NCBI RefSeq assembly: GCF_000227135.1
Contig: NC_018241.1
Location: 361,635 to 425,634, forward strand
Direction: 5' to 3'
From: Leishmania donovani
Lineage: Eukaryota; Euglenozoa; Kinetoplastea; Trypanosomatida; Trypanosomatidae
Length of the DNA stretch: 64,000 nt
Of this stretch, positions 11,876 through 24,378 are shown one piece after another. The notes beneath the pieces were generated by a model. It did no database searches, was not told the origin of the DNA, and worked only from the letters and a program-made list of their open reading frames with translations. The translations under genes were made by a program, and so were the position numbers. Within the stretch, counting starts at the first letter, position 1. Every line of letters starts with the position of its first letter.

Positions 11876-12590
11876 TGGCGGCTGCTCGGCTTCTCCAGAA
11901 CGAATGGGGGTTACTGGGCCCTCAGATGCCACGGTGAGGCTGCCGGCATCGTTGGGGAGAGCCGAAGATGCACGAAAGCGAAACAGCCATCAGTAAAAAG
12001 GAGCAAAGCCGGCATGCGGCGTTGGCCACCGCCGCACACATCCTCTTCTCCTCCGGGAGCGTGAGGGGATGAGGGCGGCTGGGGTGGTCGGCAAGGACTA
12101 GCCGTGGCTGGCGCATCCGCGACGTGTGTGTGTATCTGTGACCCACCGAAGTCCTCCTTCGCTCCGAATGTGCCGCTACCGCTCTATCGGACGTCCTCTG
12201 CAAGGGTGCAGGATCAGGCAGCGCACGTGGGTGCCAGTTTGCGTGTCGCTCACCTCCACGGCGTCCGCTGTTCCTGCATGGGGCACCTCTCCTTTGTTTG
12301 TTTTTGTATGGCTGATGTGATTGTCGACGACACTGGCGCGTGCGGTGCATCTTCGACTTCGTGTTTTCTGTTTCGCTTTTTTTTGGTTTTCGCGATGGCG
12401 CACAACCTTGTTTGTGTGTGAGTGAGTGAGCCCCCACACACCTCCTCCTCACCTCCTTCGCCGCCACCGCCGCGGACAGGCGCAAAATGAGGAAGCCCTC
12501 GCGTAACGGGCCCGCCACGCCGGGGAGGTGGAGGGAGGCGGGCAATAAGTGATGAAAAAAGAAGCAAGAAGCTACACAAACCTACACGAA

Positions 12591-12610
12591 CACACACACA
12601 CACACACACA
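12591..12610. repeat. (CA)n microsatellite
   Basis: A run of alternating C and A covers about 20 bases in the long spacer downstream of the PP2C gene. On the transcribed minus strand it reads (TG)n. Confidence 0.85.
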
Positions 12611-14226
12611 ACCAAAACGAAAAAAAGGAAGTGGAAACACGCTCAGCTCTACGCTTCTATAGATACATATGGGCAGACACCTCCCCTCCCCTCTGCACAC
12701 GCATACGCCCACACACACAAACGTTGACAGACCCGCAAAAAAACAAAAACTAGAAAGAAACGAAACACCACACCGTGAAAGCAAAGGAATGGAGGGGAAA
12801 GGGGGTGGAGGGGGGGGGCACACACACACGCACGCAAAAGTAAATGGCGGCAACACACACACACACAAGCGGAAAAAGGAGAGAAGAGTCATTAGGGAGA
12901 AGAAGGGTGGCCACGCGTTGAGTTGACGATGGCCGTGGGTGGGCGGGTGGGTGGAAGGAACCAGGCGCGTGAGTGGTGTTGGTGGTGGTAGTGGTGGCGC
13001 TGTGTGTGTGTGTGTGTGCAAGGAGAGGAGGAGCAGCAGGGCACTACTCATGCAAACCGAGAGCGCGAGAGAAGGGAAAGGTACATGGGCGGAAGCAAAA
13101 TGAAGAAGCAACGCCGGACAGCGAATAAAGAACATGGCACAGAAATAAAGGGAAGGAAGGGGACGTGCGGTGGGCACGAGCACAATACCAAAAAGACGCG
13201 TGAAAAGACAAGATGCAGCAAAGAACGCAAACCGTGGCAAGGCAGAGGGAGAGGAAAAGAGAGGGGCAACGACCGTTGAAACAAAACAAAAAACAAGGAC
13301 ATTCATTGTGCCTCGTCCCATCCGCCGCCGCCGCCGGCTCCCTCTCCCGCTCTTCTACCTCATGAATGTTTTCTGCATGTGTCGCGAGTGGATGCAGGCC
13401 AGCGCTGGCACGCCCTTGTCGACGCGCTTGCGCACAAGCGCGCATTCACTTGCACGCCGAGAAAGCGAGAAGGAGAGGGAGAACGAAACTCCATCTGTGA
13501 CTCGGAGACGTCAGGGGGCCGATGGGTGGGTGGGGGGGGCCGCCGAGCTGGGAGGAAGACGAAGACGGCCAGGCACCCCCAGCCTTGCCGCTGCGTTTTA
13601 GCGGATGAGTGTGGTGTGCCTATGTAGTGCTTCAGTCCGTTGTATGGAAGACTTGACGCACTGCCAACGCCTCCGCCCTCCGCCGCCCGTGCGCTCTATC
13701 CATGGGCGCGCGACCGCCTACCTTGACATGCGCATCTCTGCTCACAAAAGTAGGCCGACCCATATATACATAGAGGCGGACCGAAGGCAGAGCAGGGCAG
13801 CAAGGGCAGCGCGAGAAAGAACACCGGCTGTCAGCAAAGAGCGTGTCTTCGACGTGCATGGCTCACCCACACGCACGGAGCCGCCACGTCTCCCTCTCCA
13901 CTCAGCCACGACGACGCCCCCTCCCTCCTACATCCCGCCGTGTGGGCCCTGCTCGAGTAAGGATCCTCTGGATGCTCGACGTCGGCGATGGCGCAAAAAG
14001 AAAAAGCTCGCCTGCCGTTTTTAAATGTGCGTCATACGAGGCAGTCGTTTACCGGCAGCGCGTGTGTCACAGAGAGAAAAACCACGCGAGGGAGAGTAAG
14101 GCAGCGGCGAATCGTCCGTGAGCGTTGATCGGAACATGACGCAGGAGAACTAGCGCGTGCAAAACAGCGCTTCGACGAGCGCGTGTGGACGGGGCAGAGC
14201 GCGACACTCATAGGGCGCGGCTGCCG

Positions 14227-17139
14227 CTACCGCTGCGCGACGATGCGGCCGTTGCGTACTTTCAGCTGTTTGCTCGTCAGCTCGAAGACCGACTGCACCG
14301 ATTTGCGCGGATGCGACCTGCCCGAGCCGTGCAACGAGTTCGGCTGACTGGCAGTGTTGCTAGTGGCTCCGCCTACATTCGCCGAGGACGGCACCCGCCC
14401 GCTGAAGCGCGCGACAGTGTCAACGACATCGTGGAAGAAGAGCACCATCACAGAGACGTTATCCATGCTGCCGCGATCGACAGCGAACTCGGCGAGCTTC
14501 TGGCAGCAGTTGTTGAGCACGCGCTGCACAACGTCAGGGGACGGGCGCGACTTCGCACCGGAGAAAATGTGCGGGTCGCACACATCCGGCGTGTAGCACA
14601 GGAAGTCGCGCACAAACTCGGTGGCCTCTTCGTTGCTCAGCACGTCCCACAATCCATCACAGGCGAGCAGTAAGAAGGCGGAGGCGTCGGTAAGGTGCAG
14701 CTGTCGGACATCAGCGATGTTGCTCACCATCAAGTCCCGATTCGAGATGAAGCGGCGATTGTGCGAGGGTGACGGCGCCGCTGACCCGCTCGAGTCGTTG
14801 TCGCGTAGGGCGCCAAACGGGAAGTTGGTCGACAGCTTCTCTTCCCCCGCCGCATCGGGCGACGGCGACGGCTGGAACTTGAACTCGAAGTCCCCAAGGG
14901 CGCGGCTCACCGCGAGAATGCCGCACACGCGGCCAAACTGAACGAAGCCGCCGCATTTAGCGATGCGGCGGGACTCGTCCGTGTTGCCGGGCTTGTGATC
15001 TTCGCTCATCGCAATGGTGGTGTGCCCGTCATAGAGCACCGCCCGGGCGTCGCCGAGGCACGCCACGTACAGCATCCGGCCGCACACGGCGGCCGCAATC
15101 AGTGTCGACCCGCCGTTCGTCCCGCTCGTCATTTCGTCGAGCACTTCTTCATCCACGTCGCGCCGTCGTCGTCCGCTGCCGTTGCCCGCCCTCTGCTGGT
15201 GGTGTCTGTGGCTCTTGGCCTGCAGCGTGTGGAAAATCTCGCGGTCGGTCTGCAGGATAGACTCCACAAGAGCCAGAGCGTTGTTTTCGCCAAGGGCGGC
15301 GTGATGCAATACGTAGTGCGGCAGCCACTTGGCCCCGAGGTCGGCCACCCGCCGTCCGCAGTGGCCGTCCAGCACCGCCAGAAGAGAGACGGGCTGGCCA
15401 CGAACGTGGGTTGCGTTGAGCTCGGCGAAGTGCGCGTCCTCCATGGTTGGTCGCATCCCTTGCACACAGCCGCTGCCGGCGATAAGCGATATAGGGACTG
15501 TCGCCGTCTTGCCACTGCTGAGCACCACGTTAAACTTGTAGACAGGAAGTTCGTTCTCAGCGCACCTCGCTCCACTGTGGTCGCGGTTGCGCATGCGCGA
15601 CGACGGCGCGGCCATTGGCACCGCCGGCGGGGGCGGTCGTGCGCCAGCAGTGTTGCCGTCGCTTCTTTCTGCACCCGACCGCAACGAGCAGAGCATCTGC
15701 GTGCTACCGAAAAGCTCGTCGGCGTCTACCGCCTCACTTCTAGCCTCATGACCGATGTTCTCCGGCTGCTCGGCCCCAGCGCCGTACGGCGATTTCTTCG
15801 CATTGGCCCCGCTCTTGTCATACACAGGCTTACTGACCGTCCCGCCAAGGCCAGTGATGCCGCGCTGCGCGATCGCTGCTGCGACTGCCGCGGCCGCCCC
15901 GCCCCTCACATTACGCCGGGTCTCGATCGGAGCGGTACGGCCGTTGCCGGCGCCAGCGGCAGCGGCAGCGGCGGTCTCCGGCGCAGATGGCCCGCCGGCA
16001 GGGGCAAACCCGTCATCGTCGCTGCCGCTGCTGAGCGGCGATGGGCGCAGCATACGAGTATCGGGGCTGCCGGCCACCCGGGTCGCCATAGCGTTGCTTC
16101 GGTGCACGCTGCCTCGGTTGTTGTGACGGCCTAGCAGACGCACCTGGTCTGCCACCGGTCGCGGTGAGCAGCTGGACGGAATCACTGTCGACGACGCCGG
16201 CGGTGCGCTCAGTACCTCGCGTTGCTTCTCCCTTTCTCTGTCGTCGGCAAACATGGTGCCGTTTGGCGCCATGGTGCGCAAGCTGTCCAGCGCGTAGCCA
16301 GCGGCTGCGCCGTGGTGGTCGGCCGAGTGCCGTGGCGGCGGACTGCGCAGCCTGTTCAGGTCGCCGCCGTGTCGGACTTCTCGAAGCGGACGCAGCCGCG
16401 GCAGGATCTCTTTCACGTCTTCGTGTGTGCGTGGCAGCGACGAGGCACGTGGGCGACCCATGCAAGCTCCGCTGTACGGTGCGCTGTCGCTGCATCTTCG
16501 ACCGCTGAGGTCAAGGGTGTAGCGCACCTCATCGCGGCCCCTCGCAGCACCCATGACCTCACGACGGACCGAAGTGTAGTCATTGGCATCGCCGCCACGG
16601 CTTCCGTCTCTCTGCTGTTGTCGTGAAGAGCAGGGGAGTGGGTCCGAAACGACAAGGCGAGTATTCTCATTGACGTAGCTATCACCACCCCTGGCAACCG
16701 GCGGCGGTGCTGGGATCAGCGGTGGTGTTGCACGCGACTCGCTGCTATCAAGCTTTTGCTGCTGCTTGCTAGCTGTGGCCATCGCTGTCGCTTGCGCGTT
16801 ACTCTGGCGCTTAGTTCCATTGAAGCCGGCGATGCTGCCTCCTCGTCTAGTGCGGCTTGCCTTTCCACTTGCTGCACCAGCAGCGTAAGAGCCAGCCGTG
16901 ACACTGGGGCGCTGTTTGCCGCCACCGCTGGCGTTCGCAGGTGACAGAAACGTCGCGTTACTCGGTGCATACACAGACGCGTCGTAGCATTGATAGAGCA
17001 GGTTGGCGCGGTTCGCTGCAGGAGACAACGCCGTCGGAGGCTGGTGGCTCCACACGTCCCGCGTGGAGCTTCGCAGCGGGGCACCGCCGCCGCCGCCGAC
17101 GGCGTTGTTGATGTTGCTTTTTCGACCTTTCCGAAGCAT
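14227..17139 (-). CDS. Protein phosphatase 2C (PPM family) with long N-terminal extension, 970 aa
   Basis: This is a metal-dependent Ser/Thr phosphatase. The catalytic domain occupies about residues 553-905 and shows the PPM motifs in order: RPTMEDAH (563-570), VLDGHCG with metal ligand Asp591 (589-595), GGSTL (676-680), SRALGD (745-750), ACDGLWDV with Asp828 (826-833) and DNVSVMV with Asp893. All expected acidic metal ligands are present, so activity is likely. Two insertions enlarge the domain: a basic His/Arg-rich loop at about 643-665 and an Ala/Ser/Pro-rich loop at about 757-797. The first ~530 residues are disordered low complexity, rich in Arg, Ser, Ala and Gly, with no recognised domain; a typical PP2C is about 300 residues in total. 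The start is ATG 17139. I recall a PP2C gene at the equivalent place in T. brucei chromosome 7, not checked. Substrates are unknown. Confidence 0.93.
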   Translation of the reverse strand: MLRKGRKSNINNAVGGGGGAPLRSSTRDVWSHQPPTALSPAANRANLLYQCYDASVYAPSNATFLSPANASGGGKQRPSVTAGSYAAGAASGKASRTRRGGSIAGFNGTKRQSNAQATAMATASKQQQKLDSSESRATPPLIPAPPPVARGGDSYVNENTRLVVSDPLPCSSRQQQRDGSRGGDANDYTSVRREVMGAARGRDEVRYTLDLSGRRCSDSAPYSGACMGRPRASSLPRTHEDVKEILPRLRPLREVRHGGDLNRLRSPPPRHSADHHGAAAGYALDSLRTMAPNGTMFADDREREKQREVLSAPPASSTVIPSSCSPRPVADQVRLLGRHNNRGSVHRSNAMATRVAGSPDTRMLRPSPLSSGSDDDGFAPAGGPSAPETAAAAAAGAGNGRTAPIETRRNVRGGAAAAVAAAIAQRGITGLGGTVSKPVYDKSGANAKKSPYGAGAEQPENIGHEARSEAVDADELFGSTQMLCSLRSGAERSDGNTAGARPPPPAVPMAAPSSRMRNRDHSGARCAENELPVYKFNVVLSSGKTATVPISLIAGSGCVQGMRPTMEDAHFAELNATHVRGQPVSLLAVLDGHCGRRVADLGAKWLPHYVLHHAALGENNALALVESILQTDREIFHTLQAKSHRHHQQRAGNGSGRRRRDVDEEVLDEMTSGTNGGSTLIAAAVCGRMLYVACLGDARAVLYDGHTTIAMSEDHKPGNTDESRRIAKCGGFVQFGRVCGILAVSRALGDFEFKFQPSPSPDAAGEEKLSTNFPFGALRDNDSSGSAAPSPSHNRRFISNRDLMVSNIADVRQLHLTDASAFLLLACDGLWDVLSNEEATEFVRDFLCYTPDVCDPHIFSGAKSRPSPDVVQRVLNNCCQKLAEFAVDRGSMDNVSVMVLFFHDVVDTVARFSGRVPSSANVGGATSNTASQPNSLHGSGRSHPRKSVQSVFELTSKQLKVRNGRIVAQR

Positions 17140-20107
17140 ATTCGATCGTTACACGGTTACAGAAGTCCCCCGCGCGGGGACCACAAGCAGAGAACGAGAC
17201 GCGCCGCCTCCGGCGAAGACCAACGGAAAAAAAAAGAAAAGGAGCCGACAAGCAAAGTAGCGCTGAAGTTGTGCGCGTGCGACCGCGACTCTGCCGGTGT
17301 GCTGCGGAGAGAGAGAGCGGCGGAGCGAAGCGCAAGTAGCCGCCGCCGCCGCCGCAGCAGCAGCAGACCCACTACGACAACAAACGAAGGCTCAGAAAAG
17401 GGAACAGCGCAGACCCTTTCTATCCGCAGCACCGTACAAAGTCGCACACAAACGCCCAAACACAGACACCAGCAGCAGCAGCACTTCCTGTCGAGTACCC
17501 GCGCACAACGCGCGACTCGCCCGCACGCTGAAGGGGACCAGGGGAGGGATGGAGAGAGACACACACACACACAAAAGCAAGGAAGCGCGTCCGTAGCCTT
17601 CGCAAACAAAACGGGAAGAGGGGGATCAATGGAAGGAGCGTATATACATATACATATACACACACATATATATATATATATATATGGACGTACAGATGGA
17701 AGGGTGGGTCTGTGCGCGCGGGGCGCAGATAGGGAGGGAGGGAGACGCACGCACACACGCGCACAGGAAGCAAGAGGAGCCGATGAACAAGAAGACGGGT
17801 GGCTGCGAAGCTGCTGACGACCAGCAGGAGCGAAACAAGCCAACAATGCCGGCAGCACCACCTAACGAGAAATAAAACCGCAAAACAACAACGAAAGAGG
17901 ATGTGTGCGTACTGGGAGGAAAACGAGGAGGAGCAAACAATTCTTGAGAAGATGGAGAGATCGCCTCTTGACGGGGGTAGCTCCTTCGAGAGAGAGCCAG
18001 GCGCGGCGTACGGCGGACGAGGGAGACGGCGGGGCGTGAAAAAAGACGAAACAACAAGGGAGAAACGCGTGAGCGAGTCGGGTGACTGTGATGGGAGCAG
18101 AAAGGAAGGAGGGAGGGAGGGAAGGAAAGAGATCTGTGCACGTGTGTGTGTGTATGTCGCCTACAGTCGATCTGTCCAAGGAGACGCAGAGGAGAGCGAG
18201 AGCAGAAACGAAAAAAAAAGAACAAGAAAAGTCGAGAAGGAGGCGGGACAACCGGAAGAGGGCAGCACGAGCACACGTCACGACGACAACAGCAACCACA
18301 ACGGCAGCAGAACCGATGAGAGGATGGAAAAGAAAGAAACACACAAAGAAGGGAGAGGGAGGGGCCTAAGCGAAGTGGTACCCGTGCCTCTTGCGCCACT
18401 TCGAAAAACGCGCACAGAGACTCGAAAAACGGCGGGGGAGGGGTGGTGGCGGTGCTTCTGCAACGCCAGCAAATACGAGCAACAAAACCCCTCCCACTGT
18501 CAGCGGGGATGACCGGCAGGGATCAAACGGAAGAGGAGGAGGAGGGGAGGGAGTCGCACAGACACAGAAAAGTGAGTAAGAGGGGGGAAGGGGTGGGGTG
18601 GGGGGGGGGGCACAGACACAGACACAGACAGAGAAAGGGGGCGGGAGGCGGGCGAAGGTCAAAGTGAAACGCAGGCACCCACGTGGACAAGTACAAGAGT
18701 AAAGGCAGCCGAAATCAATCAAGGAGCTTCCGCCACCGAGAGCGGCAGCACAACGACAACAAAACAGAAGAAAAACGCGCGCGAGCGTGTGTGTGTGTGT
18801 GTGTAGGTGGTGATAGGGCAAACAGGCAACGAGAGATTGGGAACGAGAAGGAGATGTATCAAGAGAGTGAGTGTGTGTGTATGTGCGTGCTGATGCCGCA
18901 GTATCGCCCTCTCTCTCGTTCCGTTGCTGCTGCTGTTGCTGTCCCTCTCGTGCGCGTGTGAAGCACCGACGGGAAGAGATGTCTGTGTATGTGTGTGAGC
19001 GTCGTGTAAAAGCACGCCAGCTCCTCCACAATCAGAGAAAGTCCGTGAGTGCTGTGCGAGCCAACGGAAACACTCGGGTAAAGGAAAGCAACAAGGACGG
19101 TGGGTGCGAGCACTGGGTATAAGTGGAGGGGTTTGAAGGAGAGCGAGTGACAGGGAGAAGGGGGCGGGAAGAGGACCGCGCGTGTGCTGTCCAACGTCGG
19201 CAGTCGCGCTCTCGCTGCTCCGCGCGCGCCTCTGCTCTCGTGTATGCGAGCCGGTTTCTGCACGTGTTTGCGCAACGGTGGCTTCAAGTGGTGAGTGGCC
19301 CTCCTCACGTACTCGATGATGTTGCTGCGTTACTTTTCTGATGTATGATGCACCCAACGGCCTCCTTTCGCGACCTGGGGTGCGCGAGCGGGAGCACGCT
19401 CAAGACGGAGGCGTGCACAAGGAACGCGAGGGGGAGAGCGATGACGGTGGGCCATTTTTTTTGTCCAGTAAGGCATGATGGGCGAATGGGAAAGGGTGGA
19501 AGGGTGGCGGGTAAGTAAGGGGGAGCGGTGCACAGGTGGCGCTAGCACGCCTTGCGCTTGCTGCGGCATCGACGTGAACAATAGAGGAGGGCAAGGGCCA
19601 GCGCTCGCGTACCACCGCAAACATGGACGGTGACCAAGTAGCCTGGGCAGGGGAGTGTGCACTGGGATTCAGCGACGCTGCATGAACACCCCTACGAATG
19701 AGGGCAGCTCTTTTCTTGCTGCTCGCGTGAGCACTGGTCGATGCTCTCTGATGCGTGTGGGTGTGTGTATGTGTAGGCTTGCCTTTGGGGAGGCGAGTGA
19801 TGATGAATTTTAACGGCAAGGATGAAGTGTTCCAGTGACTTGCGACCGCGGCGTCTGTCTGTGTGCCACATCGCAGCGGTGACTCGACGCGCCAACGCCT
19901 GTGAGAAGGACGATGCCTCTTTCTCGTCTTTTACCGCCATCAAGTGCGTTTGTCTCCCCCCCTCTCCTGTTCGGCATCGACCGAGAGAAAGCAGAGAAGG
20001 CGCGGTGGGCGGTGGGTGCGAGAAGCAGTACGCGCACACGTACACAGAGTCGCAAGCGGGCTTGCGGCACTGCAAATACGGCGCGCGCGTATCATTCTTG
20101 TGAAACT
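17140..20107. other. Long purine-rich (plus strand) spacer, 3 kb
   Basis: Between the PP2C start and the end of the 74-aa gene. From about 17200 to 19250 the plus strand is strongly G/A-rich, with repeated GGAGG, GAGAG and GGGAGG, so the transcript is pyrimidine-rich for almost 2 kb. This includes the region where PP2C trans-splicing must occur. A TA/CA microsatellite lies at 17640-17686, a run of twelve G near 18599-18610 and (TG)n near 18788-18805. No protein-like frame was found. Confidence 0.55.
17640..17686. repeat. (TA)n/(CA)n microsatellite
   Basis: Alternating TA and CA units, mostly ATATAC then pure (TA)n, cover about 45 bases in the pyrimidine-rich upstream flank of the PP2C gene. 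It is one of several TA-rich microsatellites in the window. Confidence 0.85.
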
Positions 20108-20332
20108 CTACTCTCCGGACTTATGCTTGCTCTTGCCAAACTCACGCGACACCTTAGGGTGCACTTCCTGCGGCGGCGGGCGCTCCAGCACCCCCTTGCG
20201 CATCATCTCCGCCCGCGCGACCGTCGCGAGGGCGAAGAAGGCAACAAAGCCAAAGAAGACGTCCCGCTTGTTCGAAGCGTAGAAGTTGTGCAGCCGCGCT
20301 TTCCAGCTAAGTGGCGGTGGTACGGCAGGCAT
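20108..20332 (-). CDS. Small single-pass membrane protein, 74 aa
   Basis: A short but convincing gene starting at ATG 20332. A 23-residue N-terminus contains Trp, Lys and Arg (SWKARLHNFYASNKRD). One hydrophobic segment at about residues 24-40 (VFFGFVAFFALATVA) would span a membrane once, and a basic, Pro-rich soluble tail follows, ending KSKHKSGE. Its composition is unlike the Cys/Thr/His-rich spurious frames around it. The size and the layout (short basic N-terminus, one helix, basic tail) resemble small accessory subunits of mitochondrial inner-membrane complexes, such as those of cytochrome c oxidase or ATP synthase in kinetoplastids, but no signature proves this. It stands alone between spacers of 3 and 4 kb, downstream of glutathione synthetase in the same transcription unit. 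Confidence 0.7.
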   Translation of the reverse strand: MPAVPPPLSWKARLHNFYASNKRDVFFGFVAFFALATVARAEMMRKGVLERPPPQEVHPKVSREFGKSKHKSGE

Positions 20333-22608
20333 CTTGTGGTACTAGACGACTGATAACGGCCGGCGGCATGCACGGATGAGCATGCAGCAGATGCCTTCTC
20401 TCTTCGGTGGTGGTGGTGGTGGTGGTGGGGGGTGAGAGACTCACAGAGATGTGACGCCTCGATCTCACAGATGTACGCACACGCACGTGACAGCAGGGCG
20501 TCGGAAGGGCCGCGCCTCTGGGGAGCTGATATTTTTGTTTATGCGCCCTTGCGTGTGTGCGTAGATGAGTGCTGAGCGGTGAAGTAGAGATCGACCCACG
20601 GAGAGGCACAGGAGCGAAGGGAGGAAAAGCGTAAGTACAGCAGATGCCAAAGAAAGGGCGAAGAAACAGGCAGGGGGGGGGGAGGTCTGCGCGCGCCGCT
20701 GTGCACGGTGGCGCCACCATACCTGCTCGCTGCCGTCTTCAGTCGCTGTCCTCATCGTCGTGAAGCCGTCGGTCGAGCAAGGGGAAGGAACAGGAGAGAG
20801 AGAGGTCATGCTGATTAACCAGCAAGATACACCATGATGGTCGAATGTTAGGCAAGTGGAAAGGAATGCGGAAGCGGATGGCCGCGACGCGCCGCAGAGC
20901 ACGTGTCGCAGCCTCAAGCCACAGCACGATCCCCCTGGGAGAGGCCGTCCTGTACAGACCTTTGTTGGCTGCGTTCGAGCTTCGCTGCCAGCACCATCAA
21001 GAGACGGAGAGACGTAGACACAGGCACACGCGAGCACAGCCATAGAGCAACATCTAGCCCTCCTAACTACATCGCAGGAACAGTGACGATGTTGCCCTCC
21101 GATTCGCCACCCCGCTCGCCCCCAGTTCTCTTCTCCCCTTTATCCTTCCGCACGGCACCCATCCCCTGTCAACCTCTCTCCAGAGGAAAGAGGCAAGCGG
21201 CGCGGATGGAGCGCGGCGGAGATGGTGTGTAGTCACGTGTGGCGCACGCAGAAGGAGATGCAAGGGGGAGAGTGAGGGAAGGGCGGGAGGGAAGAGGCCA
21301 ACAGTTCGGCTGCAATGACTCTAGAGAAGGCATCCGTCCAACTTTGAGTGAGTGCGTATAGAAGGGTGGAGGAGGATGAGGAGGGGCGCCGCAAGGAGAC
21401 ACGATGAAGTCGTGGCGCGTCACAAGAGACGCTTAGCCTCCGCACCCCGCCCAATCTCCACCTGTCTCTCTCTCGCAGCAATCATGTCTGGGCTTTCACA
21501 ACACACGTATACACGCACATCGGCATGTGTGCATCTCGCCTTTCCTAATTCATTGAAGCATCATAGGAACGCCGCACAGGTATGCGCAAGGCGTGCAGAC
21601 GCACAACGACTCAAAGAAAAGCTTCCCTGCCGCTCATACTTCGCTATCCTCTGCTCACTCCCATCCCAGCGCGCATGTGTCCCCACCACCACCACCAGCA
21701 CTGCACCGCACCGCACCCCGAGCTGCTGCACCGCCGAAGCCTGCAGTTAAACCTTCTCTCCTCGTCAGTAAAGCCCATACCCTCGCACACACATGCACAC
21801 ACACGCACCCCCTCCACAGGCGCAGCCCCGCTTGCACATCACAAGAAGCGTGTGTGTCTGTCTGTGTGTGTGTGTGTGTGTGTGTGCATGTGGGTGTGGG
21901 TGTGGGTGGGTCAGCTATGTTTGTATCATGCCGAGTAAACCATAAGTCAAACTGACGTGCAAATAGTGGTGTGTCGTCATGGAGGAGGAGGACAGCCCAC
22001 ACCTCGACACACATATACATATATATATATTCTATACAGGGCACTCACATGCCACATGCAAGAGAGGGGAGAGGGTGGACGGGTGGGGTGCGTTATGGCA
22101 GCGGAGCGGCTGCCCTGTTATCCAGTGCCACAGTCTACTCCCCTCCTCTCTCTCTCCCTGCACAGCCCCACCTGTGGAATCGTCGAGCGTTCAGTCCTTC
22201 TCTGCGGATTTCTCGATTGGGGTCTCGTCCTCGATGCAGGGCATCTAAAGGCATTCGTGTATTGCAACAATGGTCCATTGAGGTTGACATCACAACGTTC
22301 GCATCGACGGCGGAGGAAGGCAGGGGGGGAGAGGGGAGGGGGAGGGGGAGCGGACGCGAGCAAGGGAGGCAGAACACTCTCAAGCAAGCCAAACCGTCGG
22401 CCCTCGCTCGCCCACACAGACGCGGACACCTCGCATGCACCACAGCGACACGCAGATGCTTGCAGGCAACACCCGCGCAGGCGCGGATCGTTCCACCATC
22501 AAGAGCACGACCCACTCGCCTCATTTTCTCGCATCTAGCCACTTCTAACACATCAACAGCTGCCACCAGTCCATCCCCACCCTGCCCGCCCCGCCCCTCC
22601 TCTTCCTC

Positions 22609-22655
<47 letters not shown>

Positions 22656-24378
22656 AGTCGCGCAAGGAGAGGGCGAGCGAGCAAGGCAACTTGCGTCGAC
22701 AAAGGAAAAGCGGAAAGAGCAACGGAGCCATGCTGTGTGAACGAACCGATACAGAAAAGGCGCACTAAGTATTATTGTGTTGCTACTCGTGCTGGCGGCC
22801 TGATCGGGTGCGCGCGCCAACCTTTCCGCCCTTGCCCGCCTCCACGCAAACGTATGTATTCGCTTGAACCGAGTTCGACCCCCTTCCCAGGGTGACGGAA
22901 ACAGGCATACACACAGGCGGAAGTAACCGCTCCTGCAGGCACGTCCGCAGTCGCCGTTGCTTTACACCTTGTGCACCGTATCGCAACATCTAGCAGTGGA
23001 CCTCTGGTACCATACGGGGCAACGTGCTCACAAGACGTGTGGTCGGGGGGGGGTTGGCTCCTAGAATCCTGCGGCAGAGCGAGCGTGCGACAGCTAGAGA
23101 ACGAGTGGAGAAACCCCACCACCCTCCCTCCGTTTCACTCCCCCTCCCCTCGCTACCACGCGCCACCAAAATGAACGCATGCACAGCTGCGAAAATCTCT
23201 CCGAGCGATGTAACGCTGCAGCCGCCTATTTTGAAAGAGAGGTGAGGGCGCGAGGTCGATCGCTCGTCATCGGGCCAAACAGCCACGATCAGAAGCGAAA
23301 CGCACAAGCACGCACGCACACGCACGCATGGGCAAGGCACAGCTGACTAATCACTCGTTTCCAATGCGGGATTCAAACGGAGGGTGGGATGGGGGAGAGG
23401 AAAAGGGTATACCACAGACTCCATGTGCGGTCGAGCGTACACACACGGAGCCCACGAAGAGGTGCGGCATTGCACCCCGTTGGACGCCTGGTGAAGGGCT
23501 GCGGAGAAGAGCTGGCCGAAGGAAAAAAAAATGACGGACAGGAAGGTTAGAAGTGTGTGTGAAAAGCGCCCTCGTGCATTTTGTCCATCGCTGCGCTTGT
23601 CGCGTTTCTCGTTGGCTGATCGGCTCTCACAGTGCGCACGCGTGTGCGTGTTCGCCGATGCGCGTAAGCACGGGTTCGAAAACAGGGATGGCGCTTGCGT
23701 GTGCTCCGTTCAAAGCCCACAGCGCAAGCGAATAGTGATAGTGGTGGTGGCGGTGGGGAGCGCTCTCCACCGCGCAGCCACGCCTCACGTGCACTGCTCG
23801 TTGTTAATTCTTTCCTCTTGTTGCTTAATGCATGTGACATAGAATAAAGGCTAAAAGAGATGCAGACGTGGAGGGGAGGGGAGGGGAGGAGGAAGAGGGA
23901 AGGGAGTATTAGTGAGTGAGGGTTGTGTGGGTGGGTGGGTGGGAGAGGGGAGAGGGTAATGATAAGCGAGCACACGACAGCTGCCTCGCCTGTCACCTCA
24001 CATCTCTATTTTTGATAAGCGTGACCAAAGCACGACAATAATAATAACACAATAAAAAGAAATATATATATAGAGAGCGAGCGAATTGGCAGAAGACGGC
24101 AAGACGTGCATGTAGCATCCACACATAAAGAAGGGCTAAAATACACGGAGGACAACACGGAGAGGTGTGCGGGATCCAGCTTCACCAAGCCTAGCCAGCC
24201 CGCAAGATCACAGCTCTCCCTCTTCACTTGTCTTGCGTCTGTCGCTGTGTGCGCTTTATACACAGCAAGAGGACCCTGCGACTGATGACGCGTCGCGGTC
24301 GTACCTCCGGCGGGCATGAGCTCTCAGGGACAGCCACCCTCAGCGGCCACGATGACACCACACAACAAATTGCAGCAC
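20333..24378. other. Long intergenic spacer (4 kb), no gene seen
   Basis: This lies between the 74-aa gene and glutathione synthetase. It contains (TGG)n near 20408-20430, (TG)n at 21845-21890, a short (TA)n at 22017-22030, a 40-base (CA)n at 22611-22650, GGGGA-type tracts near 22322-22350 and 23870-23890, and TA repeats near 24061-24073. AT-richer DNA at 24000-24120 probably belongs to the glutathione synthetase 3' UTR. I found no protein-like frame or RNA gene, though a short unrecognised gene cannot be excluded in this much space. Confidence 0.55.
22611..22650. repeat. (CA)n microsatellite, 40 bp
   Basis: An uninterrupted alternating CA run, the longest perfect dinucleotide repeat in the window, in the spacer downstream of glutathione synthetase. 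The transcribed strand reads (TG)n. Confidence 0.9.

Larger units (their letters stand above)
10694..14226. other. Long intergenic spacer (3.5 kb), no gene seen
   Basis: This spacer separates the 657-aa gene from the PP2C gene upstream of it in transcription. It contains (TGG)n and (TG)n near 10820-10855, a perfect short hairpin at 11855-11875, a (CA)n tract at 12591-12610, poly-G near 12810-12818 and 13530-13540, and (TG)n at 13000-13019. A short segment around 11880-11945 weakly resembles the dispersed repeat at 39008. Open frames here are translations of microsatellites (runs of Thr-His or Cys-Val) and do not look like proteins. Much of it is probably 3' UTR of the PP2C mRNA. Confidence 0.55.
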